From Leifsonia aquatica (lineage in GTDB: Bacteria; Actinomycetota; Actinomycetes; Actinomycetales; Microbacteriaceae): a stretch of DNA of 64,000 bases. Position numbers and translations under genes: made by a program. The notes beneath the pieces are model-generated. The model was given only the letters and a program-made list of their open reading frames with translations. It searched no databases and was not told the DNA's origin. Location: contig NZ_JACHVP010000004.1 of NCBI RefSeq assembly GCF_014190775.1, positions 186,001 through 250,000 on the forward strand. Reading direction: 5' to 3'. Each line of letters opens with the position of its first letter. Position 1 is the first letter of the stretch. This document shows positions 39,601 through 49,359 of this stretch, piece after piece.

Positions 39601-42600
39601 GGTGTGGAGCACCAGGTAGAGGCGGTGGCTGCCCGTGATCGTCTTCGGCAGGGTGATGGAGGCCGTGCCCGCCTTCACCCAGTCGGAGCCGGTCACCGCG
39701 AGCGGGACGTTGGCGTACGGCGTGCCCGGGTTCGCCGGGTCGTAGCCGTCGAGGTACACGTCGACGCTGGAGTTCGCGCCGCAGCGGGACGAGTTGTTGA
39801 CGTAGTGGATGGCCACCTCCGAGATCGGCGTGGTGCCGAAGTCGATGGTGCCGTAGTCCAGCCACGCCTTGTCGTAGGTGGCGCCGAGGTCGGTGACCGC
39901 ACCGTCGCTCCAGGTGGACTGCTCCGACTTGAGGCCGCCGCCGCTGTTCGTCTTCCAGGCCTCCGCCTCGACGACGACCGGTGCCGCGCCGTCCGATGCG
40001 GTCGCCGAGAACTGGAACCAGTCGAAGTTGGACACCCAGGCCTGGCCGTCCGGCGCCGTGAAGGTGAAGGTCACGCGCTTGGCCGCGGCGAGCGCGACCG
40101 GGTCGGTGACTGCCGCCGACACCGTGACGTAGTTGCCCCAGCTGCCGGTGCCCGGGAGGCTGACGGTGCCGACGACCGGACCGTTCTCGTCCCCGGCGTG
40201 CACGGTCGCGGTCGAGGGCGCCGCGTTGGTCGCCTGCGAGTTCGCGTAGCGGATCGCGATCCGCTTGGGCGTCGAGCCCGCGAAGTCGAGGTTGTTGTAG
40301 CGCACCCACGAGCCGGTGGTCACGCCGCCGAGGTCGCCGGTGGACTGGTACGCCTCGTTCTTGAGCGAGCCTCCCGACCACTCGTCCGACTGCTCGGCCT
40401 GCAGCACCCGGTAGGCGCCCTGGTCGAGACCGAGGCCGTCGATCGCGGCCTGCAGCACGCTGGTCGCGCTGCGCAGCTTGGAGCTGGTCGCGGACGCGTC
40501 GGCGAGCACCTTCTGGGCCGAGGTCAGCGCCTTGGTCAGCGCGCTGTACGAGGCGAACGAGTAGTTGCCCGGCTGCACCAGCGCGGCCTGGTCGACCAGC
40601 TTCTGCAGGGCGACGCGGTCGGCGTTGGAGACGGTCAGCTCGAGCGCCGACAGGTCGGAGACGCCTTGCCCGGTCAGAGCCGCCGCGGTGGCTCCGCCGC
40701 CGAGGGCCGCGTCAGCGAAGTTCACGTGGAAGCGCGCGTTCTTCGTGAGCGTGCCGGAGAGGCGGAGGGTCGCGGTCGTCGCCGTGGTGACGCGCAGGTC
40801 GGCGGTGACCGAGGCGGGCAGGCCGCTCACGGTCGCCCCTCCTGCACCCGTGATGCTGGAGCCGACGGCGCCGGTGAAGGTGGCGCCGCCCCCGAGGGTC
40901 AGGACGATCGAACCCGAGACGGTTCCGTCCGCCGCCGCCGCGAGGGAGGTCGCGGACGCGGTGACCGGGTAGGTCTTCGCGCTGCCGCCGTCGCCGCCGC
41001 CCGGGTTGCCCGGGGTGCCGGTGGAGCCGGTGCTCATCGAGTACGCGGGCTTGGTGTCCGCGCCCCACGAGGTCGCCTTCGCGCCCATGTCGAAGGCGAG
41101 CGTGCCGCCGCCGACGATGGAGGAGTAGTCCACCCACGTGTTGTTGTACGCCGCGCCGCCCAAAGTGGCCGACTGGATGTAGAAGTCGTCGGACGAGACA
41201 TTGCCCGCCGAGACCGTGAACGACCGGCCGGTGTCGTAGGTGATCTTCGTCGAGTCGAAGAACGGCGAGCCGATCTGGTACTGCGACGACCCCGCGGTCA
41301 CCGGGAAGAGGCCGATCGCCGCGGCGACGAACATGGTCGACATGGTGCCGGCGTCGTTGTCCATCGTCGGCAGGAAGCCGGCCGGGTCGAGCTTGTAGAC
41401 GTTCGTCTTGACCGGCGGCGTGAACTCGCCGTTGCCGCTCGGCGCCTCGTTGGTGCTGCCGGTCGCGATGTACCGGTTCCAGGTCGGCTTCGTGTAGATC
41501 GCGCGCGCCCACTTCTGGGTCAGGCTCGGCTCGCCCACGTAGTTGAACAGGTAGGGCGCCTGCAGGTCGATCTCGTTGGCGTTGGAGTGCAGCATCCCCT
41601 TGCCGTCGTCGGTCGCCGAGTCCTCGCCGAACATGTGCTCGACGGCCAGCTTGGCCGCCTTCGAGCCGCCCATGGCCTGGATGGTGCCGGCCATGTCATA
41701 GGCGCCGTACCAGTTGTACTGCCACGGGGTGCCCTGGTAGAGGTTCGCCGTCTCGAAGCGCTCGTAGTCGACGCTCGTCCAGTCGCCCGCCGCGTTGCGC
41801 GGGGTCAGGAGGCCGACCTGCGTGCCGTCGGCGGCCGTCCACGCGCCCGCCTTGAAGACGTTCTGGAACGGGAGCGCCGCCTGGGCGCGCAGGTCTTTCG
41901 CCTCGTCGGTCTTGCCCAGGGCGTCGGCGATGATCGCGAGCGCCCACTGGTCGTAGCCGCGCTCGAGCGACGAGCCCGGTCGGTCGGCGATGTAGCCCTG
42001 GCGCAGCTCCTGGCCGGAGTAGTACCCGACGAGGTTGTGCAGGGTCGGGTACGCCTCGTCGAGGCGGGTGAAGCCGGTGTAGCCCTTCGACAGCGCGTCG
42101 GCGACGATCACGGCGGAGCGCTCCCAGCGGACCGTCGGCACGCCCTGCACGAGGCTGGCGAGGTTGGCCGCACCGGACGCGTTCTGGTCGGCGAAGAGGG
42201 TGATCAGCGACTGGATCATGTCGCGGTAGAGGGTCGGGTCGACGTAGGCGATCACCGAGTACTTGCGGAAGTCGTCCCACGATGACCAGCCGTCGTAGTA
42301 CGTGTAGTCGTCGACCTGGTGCACGGCGCCGTCGACGCCGCGGTAGGTGCCGGAGGTGCTGGTGGCGTTGGTCGGCACCGCGAACATCCGGTACAGGTGC
42401 GTGTAGAAGAGCTTCTTGAGCGTGCCGTCGGGGTCGCTCTTCGTCGAGGCGGTCACGTCGACGGCGCCCAGGCGGGCGTTCCACGCGGCGGCCGTCTCGG
42501 CGCGCACCTGGTCGAAGGTCTTGCCGCCGACCTCGTTGGCCTGGTCGATCTGGGCCTGGGCGGCGCTGATCGGCGAGAGCGTGATGCGCAGTTCGACCTG

Positions 42601-43479
42601 CGAGCCGGCGGCCGGGTCGAAGGTGATCACCGCGCCGGTGTCGGTGCCGGTGCGGTTCGCGGTCGTGTCGAGCGCCGAGCCGTCTGCCCAGGTGCGCACC
42701 GAGGCGACCTTCTGCGCGGTCTCCGCGTAGTACGCCATCGCGTACGAGGCGCCGTTGAAGTTGCCGGCGAAGGTGCCCGAGAGCGCGATGCGGCCGTCGG
42801 CGAGCGTCGTCGTGGTGATGGACGACCCCGTGCGACTGGTGAAGTTGTTGTTCAGGTCGAAGACCAGCGAGGGGGTCTTGCCCGCCGGGAACGTGTAACG
42901 GTGCATGGCGGTCCGGGTCGCGGCGGCGACCTCGGCGTTGATCGTGCCGCCCGGCGCGGTCACGGCGCCGTCGGTGCCGGCGATCTCGCCGAGGCCCACG
43001 CGGTAGTAGCCCGGCGTCGCGGCCTCGTCGCTGTGCGAGTACGGGTGCGCGTACGAACCGGTGGAGGGGCGGGCCGAGTAGCCGACCTCGGTCGGGACGA
43101 CGAGGATGTCGCCGCCGCCTCCCGAACCGCCCACGCCGTCGAGGTTGGTCTGGGTGAAGCCGGCGATCTTCTTCTCGTTGTAGTCGTAGCCGGTGTGGTT
43201 GCGGTTCGGCGTGGTGAGGGGGTTCACCTTCGCGAGACCGTTCGGCGCCTGCGCGCCAGGGAGGTCGTTGCCGTCGTCGCCCGCCGTGCTCACGAACGGG
43301 TCGACGAACGACGTGTAGGCGGTGGCCGCCGGTGCCGCGTCCGGTGCGGCCATCGCGGGCAGTGCCGTGAGGCCGGTCCCGGAGGCCACCAGCGCGACAG
43401 CGGAGGCGACGGCGGCGAGCCGGCCCGCGAACGCGCGGCTCCTCGGATGCGCCGAGGGCGCAAGTGACGTGCGGGGCAT
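36652..43479 (-). CDS. secreted GH92 alpha-mannosidase / PAP2 phosphatase fusion, wall-anchored
   Basis: A 2,275-aa extracellular multimodular enzyme. The signal peptide is residues 1-45 (cut near ALPAMA). The GH92 module covers about 50-810 and shows FVDPFVSTAGDDGND, YYDGWSSWDDFRKYS and the Ca-site-type WQYNWYGAYDMAG. An Ig-like segment (835-930), FIVAR helices (945-1016), three CBM-like modules (1020-1165, 1168-1310, 1315-1460; the last two near-duplicates), more FIVAR (1463-1596) and Fn3 (1600-1687) follow. The phosphatase module spans 1700-1960 with YPSGH at 1874-1878 and NRIILGFHYPLDV (His1917). A Gly/Thr/Pro linker and the sorting signal LADTG, a hydrophobic helix and RRRRR end the protein. 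Gln582 (LYQGTPWQY) replaces the usual acid Glu (TEGNAWQY), and MDNDAG at 706-711 replaces GNDDxG. It may degrade yeast-type phosphomannan. The ATG at 43479 follows AGGAG. Confidence 0.93.
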   Translation of the reverse strand: MPRTSLAPSAHPRSRAFAGRLAAVASAVALVASGTGLTALPAMAAPDAAPAATAYTSFVDPFVSTAGDDGNDLPGAQAPNGLAKVNPLTTPNRNHTGYDYNEKKIAGFTQTNLDGVGGSGGGGDILVVPTEVGYSARPSTGSYAHPYSHSDEAATPGYYRVGLGEIAGTDGAVTAPGGTINAEVAAATRTAMHRYTFPAGKTPSLVFDLNNNFTSRTGSSITTTTLADGRIALSGTFAGNFNGASYAMAYYAETAQKVASVRTWADGSALDTTANRTGTDTGAVITFDPAAGSQVELRITLSPISAAQAQIDQANEVGGKTFDQVRAETAAAWNARLGAVDVTASTKSDPDGTLKKLFYTHLYRMFAVPTNATSTSGTYRGVDGAVHQVDDYTYYDGWSSWDDFRKYSVIAYVDPTLYRDMIQSLITLFADQNASGAANLASLVQGVPTVRWERSAVIVADALSKGYTGFTRLDEAYPTLHNLVGYYSGQELRQGYIADRPGSSLERGYDQWALAIIADALGKTDEAKDLRAQAALPFQNVFKAGAWTAADGTQVGLLTPRNAAGDWTSVDYERFETANLYQGTPWQYNWYGAYDMAGTIQAMGGSKAAKLAVEHMFGEDSATDDGKGMLHSNANEIDLQAPYLFNYVGEPSLTQKWARAIYTKPTWNRYIATGSTNEAPSGNGEFTPPVKTNVYKLDPAGFLPTMDNDAGTMSTMFVAAAIGLFPVTAGSSQYQIGSPFFDSTKITYDTGRSFTVSAGNVSSDDFYIQSATLGGAAYNNTWVDYSSIVGGGTLAFDMGAKATSWGADTKPAYSMSTGSTGTPGNPGGGDGGSAKTYPVTASATSLAAAADGTVSGSIVLTLGGGATFTGAVGSSITGAGGATVSGLPASVTADLRVTTATTATLRLSGTLTKNARFHVNFADAALGGGATAAALTGQGVSDLSALELTVSNADRVALQKLVDQAALVQPGNYSFASYSALTKALTSAQKVLADASATSSKLRSATSVLQAAIDGLGLDQGAYRVLQAEQSDEWSGGSLKNEAYQSTGDLGGVTTGSWVRYNNLDFAGSTPKRIAIRYANSQATNAAPSTATVHAGDENGPVVGTVSLPGTGSWGNYVTVSAAVTDPVALAAAKRVTFTFTAPDGQAWVSNFDWFQFSATASDGAAPVVVEAEAWKTNSGGGLKSEQSTWSDGAVTDLGATYDKAWLDYGTIDFGTTPISEVAIHYVNNSSRCGANSSVDVYLDGYDPANPGTPYANVPLAVTGSDWVKAGTASITLPKTITGSHRLYLVLHTTPDASHPYVANIDNVTFVPTKNTTTVLEAEAWKTNSGGALKSETSTWSDGTVVDLGGTYDGAWLDYGTIDFGGTAVTQVATHYVNNSARCGTNSRIDLYLDAFDPAAPGTPYATLPLASTGADWVKSGTAQLALSKSITGSHRVYLVLHTTADANHPYVANIDKLTFTTGVDKTALRNAIDTTAPLADKTGVYGSIDFAVFLRELAAAKKLLASDTATQSAVDAQARSLSLAASQLTPVSRLTLAHLVSVASAVTNERYTDESWAAFQSALDAGKAVLADSGATDEALQAAAAALSSAQDGLAAKPLVAPAVPMSVTATVSGSSVAVRWTAPAEDGGSPLTGYLVTLDDGHTITISDPTQLSAVFTWLKAGQAYTAQVSALNATGASAPSTAAPATPEAAPAVAETFAALASTPFPSGTITASYPSDSWPATPTGVDYNVYILRGFSALGTGTLGANEKVADLSTISAENDKKVIAINHAATSAQVDRAQRDADNSPATTMTDALGSRLGTLYAAAIGAGKLPKTQAILDRVASGLGGADAAKPYFQYLRPYVRMGLASQGGLIYDNKTGGYDGLAGSGSYPSGHTFGGYTFGTTMATLLPELAPQLLARASEYGNNRIILGFHYPLDVMGGRMDAQATVAHRWADPAFADLMLQAHDELEQVLVQECQANGYGDTLAACSGTPYAGLDDAAATDLYTQRLDYGFTKVAAAGVKVTVPAEAASLLTTAFPDLTDAQRTQILEQTALDSGDPLDLTAQGDASWERLNLAKALTAQVKLNADGTVTVTNYADATQRSVATASAISVAGTALDGFDPATRTYVVDWPAGRALPAVTATASADGATVAVAEPLTAGFRSLAAVDDASARSRTVTVTSADGNTSRTYTVAFWITADAHLPGGVVDPGTGGGTDPGNGGTDPGTTPGTGGGSGTTPAGNGSGSIAGSGSGDLADTGAADLSLAALGALLALALGTALAVRRRRRHLTR

Positions 43480-43527
43480 GGATGAGCTCCTGGTTCTGGT
43501 GAAGGTGTGACCGGATGACCCCGCGTG

Positions 43528-43541
43528 TGACAGCGCTGTCA
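43528..43541. promoter_or_regulatory. LacI-family operator
   Basis: TGACAGCGCTGTCA is a perfect palindrome with the central CG step of LacI/GalR operators. It covers the predicted transcription start of the GH92 gene, so a LacI-type repressor encoded elsewhere should switch it off without its sugar inducer. Confidence 0.75.
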
Positions 43542-43549
43542 TGGCAGAG

Positions 43550-43579
43550 AGCTAACCCTACCGGCGCCGTCTTCGTCAA
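43550..43579 (-). promoter_or_regulatory. sigma-70-like promoter of the GH92 gene
   Basis: On the minus strand, TTGACG (43579-43574) and TTAGCT (43555-43550) are separated by 18 bp. The predicted start falls near 43543, beside the LacI-type operator. A further inverted repeat, CGATAG-GGAGG-CTATCG, lies upstream at 43594-43610 and might bind an activator. Confidence 0.6.
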
Positions 43580-43770
43580 GCGCCTGCGAGAACCGATAGG
43601 GAGGCTATCGATGCCGGATGGAACGAAAGGAGCCCTCCCGGTGTCCGGGAGGCTGCGCGAAAGTGTCCGAAAAGTGAACTCGCCCGCGCCGCCGTCCGCC
43701 CCTCCGCCCGCCCCGCCTGGTGCCACGCCCGGGCCTCTCCCGCGCGCACCTCCCCCCTCCCGCCTCTCCG

Positions 43771-43827
43771 CAACATTCGGCACGAATGTCGTGAATGGCG
43801 CCGCCTTTCCCGACATTCGGCACGAAT
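43771..43827. repeat. palindromic element, family C, copies 2 and 3
   Basis: ACATTCG-GCA-CGAATGTCG occurs at 43771 and again at 43811. Each unit is self-complementary, and the core matches the long palindrome at 11777. The 423-bp gap 43480-43902 holds the GH92 promoter and operator, this pair and a TAGCCT box (43872-43877) upstream of the protease gene. Confidence 0.8.
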
Positions 43828-43902
43828 GTCGGGGGCGCGAATGGGCGTAGCGGGGCGCGCATCCCGGCCACTAGCCTGGCGCCACACCCTCCAGGAGGCG
43901 CC

Positions 43903-45093
43903 ATGACGGACCAGCAACCGACTCCCGATCCGTCCGCGGCCGAGAGCGCCGCCGCCTCACCAGTGCGCGATCCGGCCGCCGCACCTGTCGATGCTGCCGC
44001 CGCGCCCGAGGCACCCGCCGACGATCCCGGCACGCCGACCCGCGCCGGCTGGGCCACCGCCCTGCTCGTGACGGGAGCCGCCCTCACCCTCATCGCGGGC
44101 GGCTTCATCGCGGGGACCATCGCGACCACCGCCGTCACCGCGGGCACCAGCGGATCCTGCGACGCCGCATCCGTCGCGAACGGCGTCCTGCCCACCATCG
44201 TCACCATCTCCGTCACCTCGTCCTCGGGCGGCAGGAGCAACGGCAGCGGGCAGATCATCACCGACGACGGCTACATCCTCACCAACAACCACGTCATCTC
44301 CCCCGCCGCATTGGGAGGGACGTTGTCGGTTCGGTTCAGCGACGGCCACGACCTCGATGCCCGGCTGATCGGCCGCGACCCGAAGACCGACCTCGCCGTC
44401 GTGAAGGTCGACGACGACGAGCCGCTCCCGGTGATCTCCATCGGGGACTCCGGAGGACTCTCCGTCGGCCAGCCGGTGGTCGCGCTCGGCGCCCCGCTCG
44501 GCCTCTCGAGCACCGTCACGGCCGGCATCGTCAGCGCGCTCGGCCGCACCGTCCCCGTCCCGAGCGAGGACGATCGCAACGCGGTGCTCGTCGGGGCCAT
44601 CCAGACCGACGCCTCCATCAACCCCGGCAACTCCGGCGGAGCACTGGTCGACTGCCGCGGTCAGCTGATCGGCGTCAACACCGCGATCGCGACCGTGCCG
44701 GGCAGTGGAGGCCAGAGCAGCACGGGCAGCGTCGGCATCGGCTTCGCAGTGCCCGAGTCGTCGGCGATGAGCATCGCGCACGAGCTCATCGAGACCGGGA
44801 AGGTCTCGTACCCCACCGCCGGGCTCGAGGTGCTCCCCATCCCGCCCGGCGTCGCCGCGGCCTACGGGATCACCGACGGTCTGTTCGTCCAGTCGGTCGA
44901 GGCCGGAGGCCCGGCGGCGAGCGCCGGCCTGCGCGCCGGCGATGTCGTCACCACTCTGAACGGCACTCCCGCGAGCAGCGTCGACGTGCTGACCGCCGTG
45001 CAGATCACCTCCGACCCAGGCGACGAGGTCGCGATCGGCTACGTTCGCAGCGGCCGGGAACGGGAGGCGACGCTCACGCTGGCCGCGGGGTGA
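43903..45093 (+). CDS. HtrA/DegP-like membrane serine protease with PDZ domain
   Basis: A 396-aa protein. Residues 1-45 are an Ala/Pro-rich cytoplasmic part, followed by one membrane helix (TALLVTGAALTLIAGGFIAGTIATTAV). The trypsin-like domain has His130 in TNNHVI, Asp163 in TDLAVVKV and Ser244 in GNSGGALV. A C-terminal PDZ domain (residues 310-396) has GLFVQSVEAGGPAASAGLRAGDVVTTLNG. It probably degrades or refolds damaged exported proteins. AGGAGG precedes the ATG. It converges on the IclR gene. Confidence 0.92.
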   Translation: MTDQQPTPDPSAAESAAASPVRDPAAAPVDAAAAPEAPADDPGTPTRAGWATALLVTGAALTLIAGGFIAGTIATTAVTAGTSGSCDAASVANGVLPTIVTISVTSSSGGRSNGSGQIITDDGYILTNNHVISPAALGGTLSVRFSDGHDLDARLIGRDPKTDLAVVKVDDDEPLPVISIGDSGGLSVGQPVVALGAPLGLSSTVTAGIVSALGRTVPVPSEDDRNAVLVGAIQTDASINPGNSGGALVDCRGQLIGVNTAIATVPGSGGQSSTGSVGIGFAVPESSAMSIAHELIETGKVSYPTAGLEVLPIPPGVAAAYGITDGLFVQSVEAGGPAASAGLRAGDVVTTLNGTPASSVDVLTAVQITSDPGDEVAIGYVRSGREREATLTLAAG

Positions 45094-45115
45094 GTTGGCG
45101 GGTGCGAGGCCGCTC

Positions 45116-45874
45116 TCACGCCCCGCGGATGCGCCGCGACAGCTCGGCGGCCGCCTCCCGCACGCGGGCGGCGAGCGCCTCCCACTCCTCCGGCGGCACG
45201 TTCTCACGCGGGAAGGTCACGGCGATTCCCGCCGCGGGCCACCCGGCGTGATCCCGCACCGACACCGCCACGGACGCGAAGCCCGGTGTGACCTCGCCGT
45301 CCTCCGTCGCGAAGCCCCGCACGCGCACGTCGGCGAGCACCCGGCGCAGTTCGCCGTAGGAGTGGGGGCCGGCGCCGGCGCGCTCCTCGAAGGCGTCGCG
45401 GTCCGGGTAGAGGGCGCGCAGCTGCCCGGCCGGCAATGTCGCCAGCAGCGCGCGGCCGCTCGCCGTCAGATGAGCCGGGAGGCGGACGCCGACATCGGTG
45501 ACGAGGCGCGGCCGGCGCGGGGCGCGCTCCTCGACGATGTAGACGACGTCGCGGCCGTGCAGCACGGCGACGTGCCCGGATTCGCCGATCGCGTCCACGA
45601 GCCCGGCGACGATCGGGCGGCCGAGCCGGCTGAGCGGCTGCTGCCGCGAGAACGCGCTCGACAGCTCGTACGCGGCGACGCCCAGCCCGTAGCGCCGTGC
45701 CTCCGGGAAGTGCAGGACGAACCCGTGATCGCCGAGCACCGAGAGCAGGTGGTAGACCGTCGAGCGCGGGAGGCCGAGTGCGGTCGCGATGCTCGCGGCG
45801 GGTACGGGCCCGCGCTGCGTGGCGAGGTGACCGAGGATGAGCAGCGTGTTCTCGGCGGCGGGCACCTTGCTCAT
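45116..45874 (-). CDS. IclR family regulator of histidine utilisation
   Basis: A 252-aa regulator with an N-terminal winged helix (AENTLLILGHLATQRGPVPAASIATALGLPRSTVYHLLSVLGDHGFVL) and a GAF-like effector domain (GESGHVAVLHGRDVVYIVEERAPRR, LTASGRALLA). The ATG at 45874 has GAGGAGG upstream. It is divergent from hutH. An inverted repeat in the 92-bp gap is its likely operator. Control of the hut genes, perhaps by urocanate or histidine, is inferred from position. Confidence 0.87.
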   Translation of the reverse strand: MSKVPAAENTLLILGHLATQRGPVPAASIATALGLPRSTVYHLLSVLGDHGFVLHFPEARRYGLGVAAYELSSAFSRQQPLSRLGRPIVAGLVDAIGESGHVAVLHGRDVVYIVEERAPRRPRLVTDVGVRLPAHLTASGRALLATLPAGQLRALYPDRDAFEERAGAGPHSYGELRRVLADVRVRGFATEDGEVTPGFASVAVSVRDHAGWPAAGIAVTFPRENVPPEEWEALAARVREAAAELSRRIRGA

Positions 45875-45894
45875 CGGGCCTCCTCGCACGGTCG

Positions 45895-45914
45895 CTGTCT
45901 GGTATCCCGGACAG
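45895..45914. promoter_or_regulatory. IclR-type operator
   Basis: CTGTCTGG-TATC-CCGGACAG is an inverted repeat with one mismatch, placed between the divergent IclR and hutH genes. Confidence 0.5.
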
Positions 45915-45966
45915 AGTCGAGTCTACAACCGGCCCGCCGCGGCGGCCCCGCGGCGAGGATCGGAGC

Positions 45967-47517
45967 ATGCTCCTCACCACCGCCCCCGTCATCGTCGGCG
46001 CCGCGCCGCTCACCGTCGCGGACGTCGTCGCCGTCGCCCGCCACGGCGCCCGCATCGAGCTCGACCCGAACGCGCTCGACGCGGTCCGCGCTTCCCGCGC
46101 CATCGTCGAGGGGCTCGCCGACGACGTGGAGCCGCACTATGGCATCTCGACCGGCTTCGGCGCCCTCGCGACCACGTTCATCCCGGCCGAGCGTCGCGCG
46201 CAGCTGCAGGCCAGCCTCGTGCGCTCGCACGCCGCGGGCAGCGGCCCGGAGGTGGAGCGGGAGGTCGTCCGCGCCCTCATGCTGCTGCGTCTCGCGACCC
46301 TCGCGACCGGCCGCACCGGCGCCACTGCGCGCACGGTCGAGACCTACGCCGCCGTGCTCAACGCGGGTATCACGCCGATCGTGCGCGAGTACGGATCGCT
46401 CGGCTGCTCCGGCGACCTCGCCCCGCTCGCTCACTGCGCCCTCGCGGCGATGGGTGAGGGCCAGGTGCGCGTCGACGGCGAGCTGCTGGATGCCGCGGAC
46501 GCCCTGGCCGCCGCCGGCATCGAGCCGCTCGTGCTCGCCGAGAAGGAGGGTCTGGCGCTCATCAACGGCACCGACGGGATGCTCGGGATGCTGTCGCTCG
46601 CGCTGCACGATCTCCAGCGTCTCCTCACCACGGCCGACATCGCCGCCGCCCTCAGCGTCGAGGCGCTGCTCGGCACCGACGCCGTGTTCGCCGACGACCT
46701 GCAGCGACTGCGCCCCCAGGCCGGCCAGGCGGTCTCGGCGGGCAACCTGCGCGCCCTGCTCGCCGGCTCCCCCCTCGTCGCGAGCCACAAAGGTCCCGAG
46801 TGCACGCGGGTGCAGGATGCGTACTCCCTCCGCTGCTCGCCCCAGGTGCACGGCGGCGCGCGCGACACGGTCGCCCACGCGACGGTGGTCGCCGAGCGCG
46901 AGCTGGCCTCCGCGGTCGACAACCCGGTGCTGACGCTCGACGGCCGGGTGGAGTCGAACGGCAACTTCCACGGCGCGCCCGTCGCGTACGTGCTCGACTT
47001 CCTGGCGATCGTGGTGGCGGATGTGGCGAGCATGTCCGAACGCCGCACCGACCGCTTCCTCGACCCGGCCCGCAACCAGGGGCTGCCGCCGTTCCTCGCC
47101 CACGAGGTGGGGGTCGACTCCGGGCTGATGATCGCGCAGTACACCGCCGCGGGCATCGTCTCCGAGCTCAAGCGCCTGGCGGCTCCGGCGTCGGTCGATT
47201 CCATCCCGTCGTCCGCCATGCAGGAGGACCACGTGTCGATGGGCTGGGCCGCGGGTCGCAAGCTCCGCCGCGCGGTGGACGGCCTCACCCGGGTGCTCGC
47301 GATCGAGGTGCTGACCGCCTCCCGCGGCGCCGACCTGCGCGCGCCGCTAACGCAGGGCCCGGCGACCGGAGCCGTGACCGCCGCGCTGCGGGAGCAGGTC
47401 GCGGGCCCGGGCCCCGACCGCTACCTGTCCCCCGAGATCGAGGCCGCGGTCGCGCTCGTCGCATCCGGTGCCCTCCGCGACGCCGCCGACGCCGCCCTCC
47501 CCACCCCCCTCACCTGA
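45967..47517 (+). CDS. hutH: histidine ammonia-lyase
   Basis: Removes ammonia from L-histidine to give urocanate, the first step of histidine breakdown. The protein (516 aa) has HYGISTGFG, the prosthetic-group loop [11 protein letters not shown] and the later [14 protein letters not shown] and ESNGNFHG. The MIO cofactor, normally formed from Ala-Ser-Gly, would form here from Cys147-Ser148-Gly149, a variant I associate with actinobacterial enzymes. hutU follows after 117 bp containing a repeat element. The IclR gene is divergent. Confidence 0.95.
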   Translation: MLLTTAPVIVGAAPLTVADVVAVARHGARIELDPNALDAVRASRAIVEGLADDVEPHYGISTGFGALATTFIPAERRAQLQASLVRSHAAGSGPEVEREVVRALMLLRLATLATGRTGATARTVETYAAVLNAGITPIVREYGSLGCSGDLAPLAHCALAAMGEGQVRVDGELLDAADALAAAGIEPLVLAEKEGLALINGTDGMLGMLSLALHDLQRLLTTADIAAALSVEALLGTDAVFADDLQRLRPQAGQAVSAGNLRALLAGSPLVASHKGPECTRVQDAYSLRCSPQVHGGARDTVAHATVVAERELASAVDNPVLTLDGRVESNGNFHGAPVAYVLDFLAIVVADVASMSERRTDRFLDPARNQGLPPFLAHEVGVDSGLMIAQYTAAGIVSELKRLAAPASVDSIPSSAMQEDHVSMGWAAGRKLRRAVDGLTRVLAIEVLTASRGADLRAPLTQGPATGAVTAALREQVAGPGPDRYLSPEIEAAVALVASGALRDAADAALPTPLT

Positions 47518-47546
47518 CCACATCCCGCTCACCTGACCACATCCCG
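47509..47546 (+). repeat. 19-bp tandem duplication at the hutH end
   Basis: CTCACCTGACCACATCCCG occurs twice in direct succession. The first copy includes the last codon and stop of hutH. The second leads into CTCACCGAGCGGG, where the family A element starts. Confidence 0.8.
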
Positions 47547-47550
47547 CTCA

Positions 47551-47612
47551 CCGAGCGGGCAGAAACTGCACAGAAATCCGCCGAGAAGGCGAACAATCCG
47601 CCTTCTCGGCGG
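47551..47612 (+). repeat. palindromic element, family A, copy 3
   Basis: Hairpin CCGCCGAGAAGGCG-AACAATC-CGCCTTCTCGGCGG with a perfect 14-bp stem, preceded by the distal arm CCGAGCGGGCAGAAA. It lies in the hutH-hutU gap and its stem ends 22 bases before the hutU start, so it could affect hutU translation. Confidence 0.8.
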
Positions 47613-47634
47613 GAGACGGAAGGAGTCGAGACAC

Positions 47635-49358
<1,724 letters not shown>

Positions 49359-49359
<1 letters not shown>

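Noticed and set aside
36637-42285. An open frame of about 1,880 codons on the plus strand opposite the GH92 fusion gene
   Set aside because: Its translation is Arg/Gly/Val-rich with no domain, as expected for the antisense frame of a very GC-rich gene. The minus-strand frame has a signal peptide, clear domains and a sorting signal.
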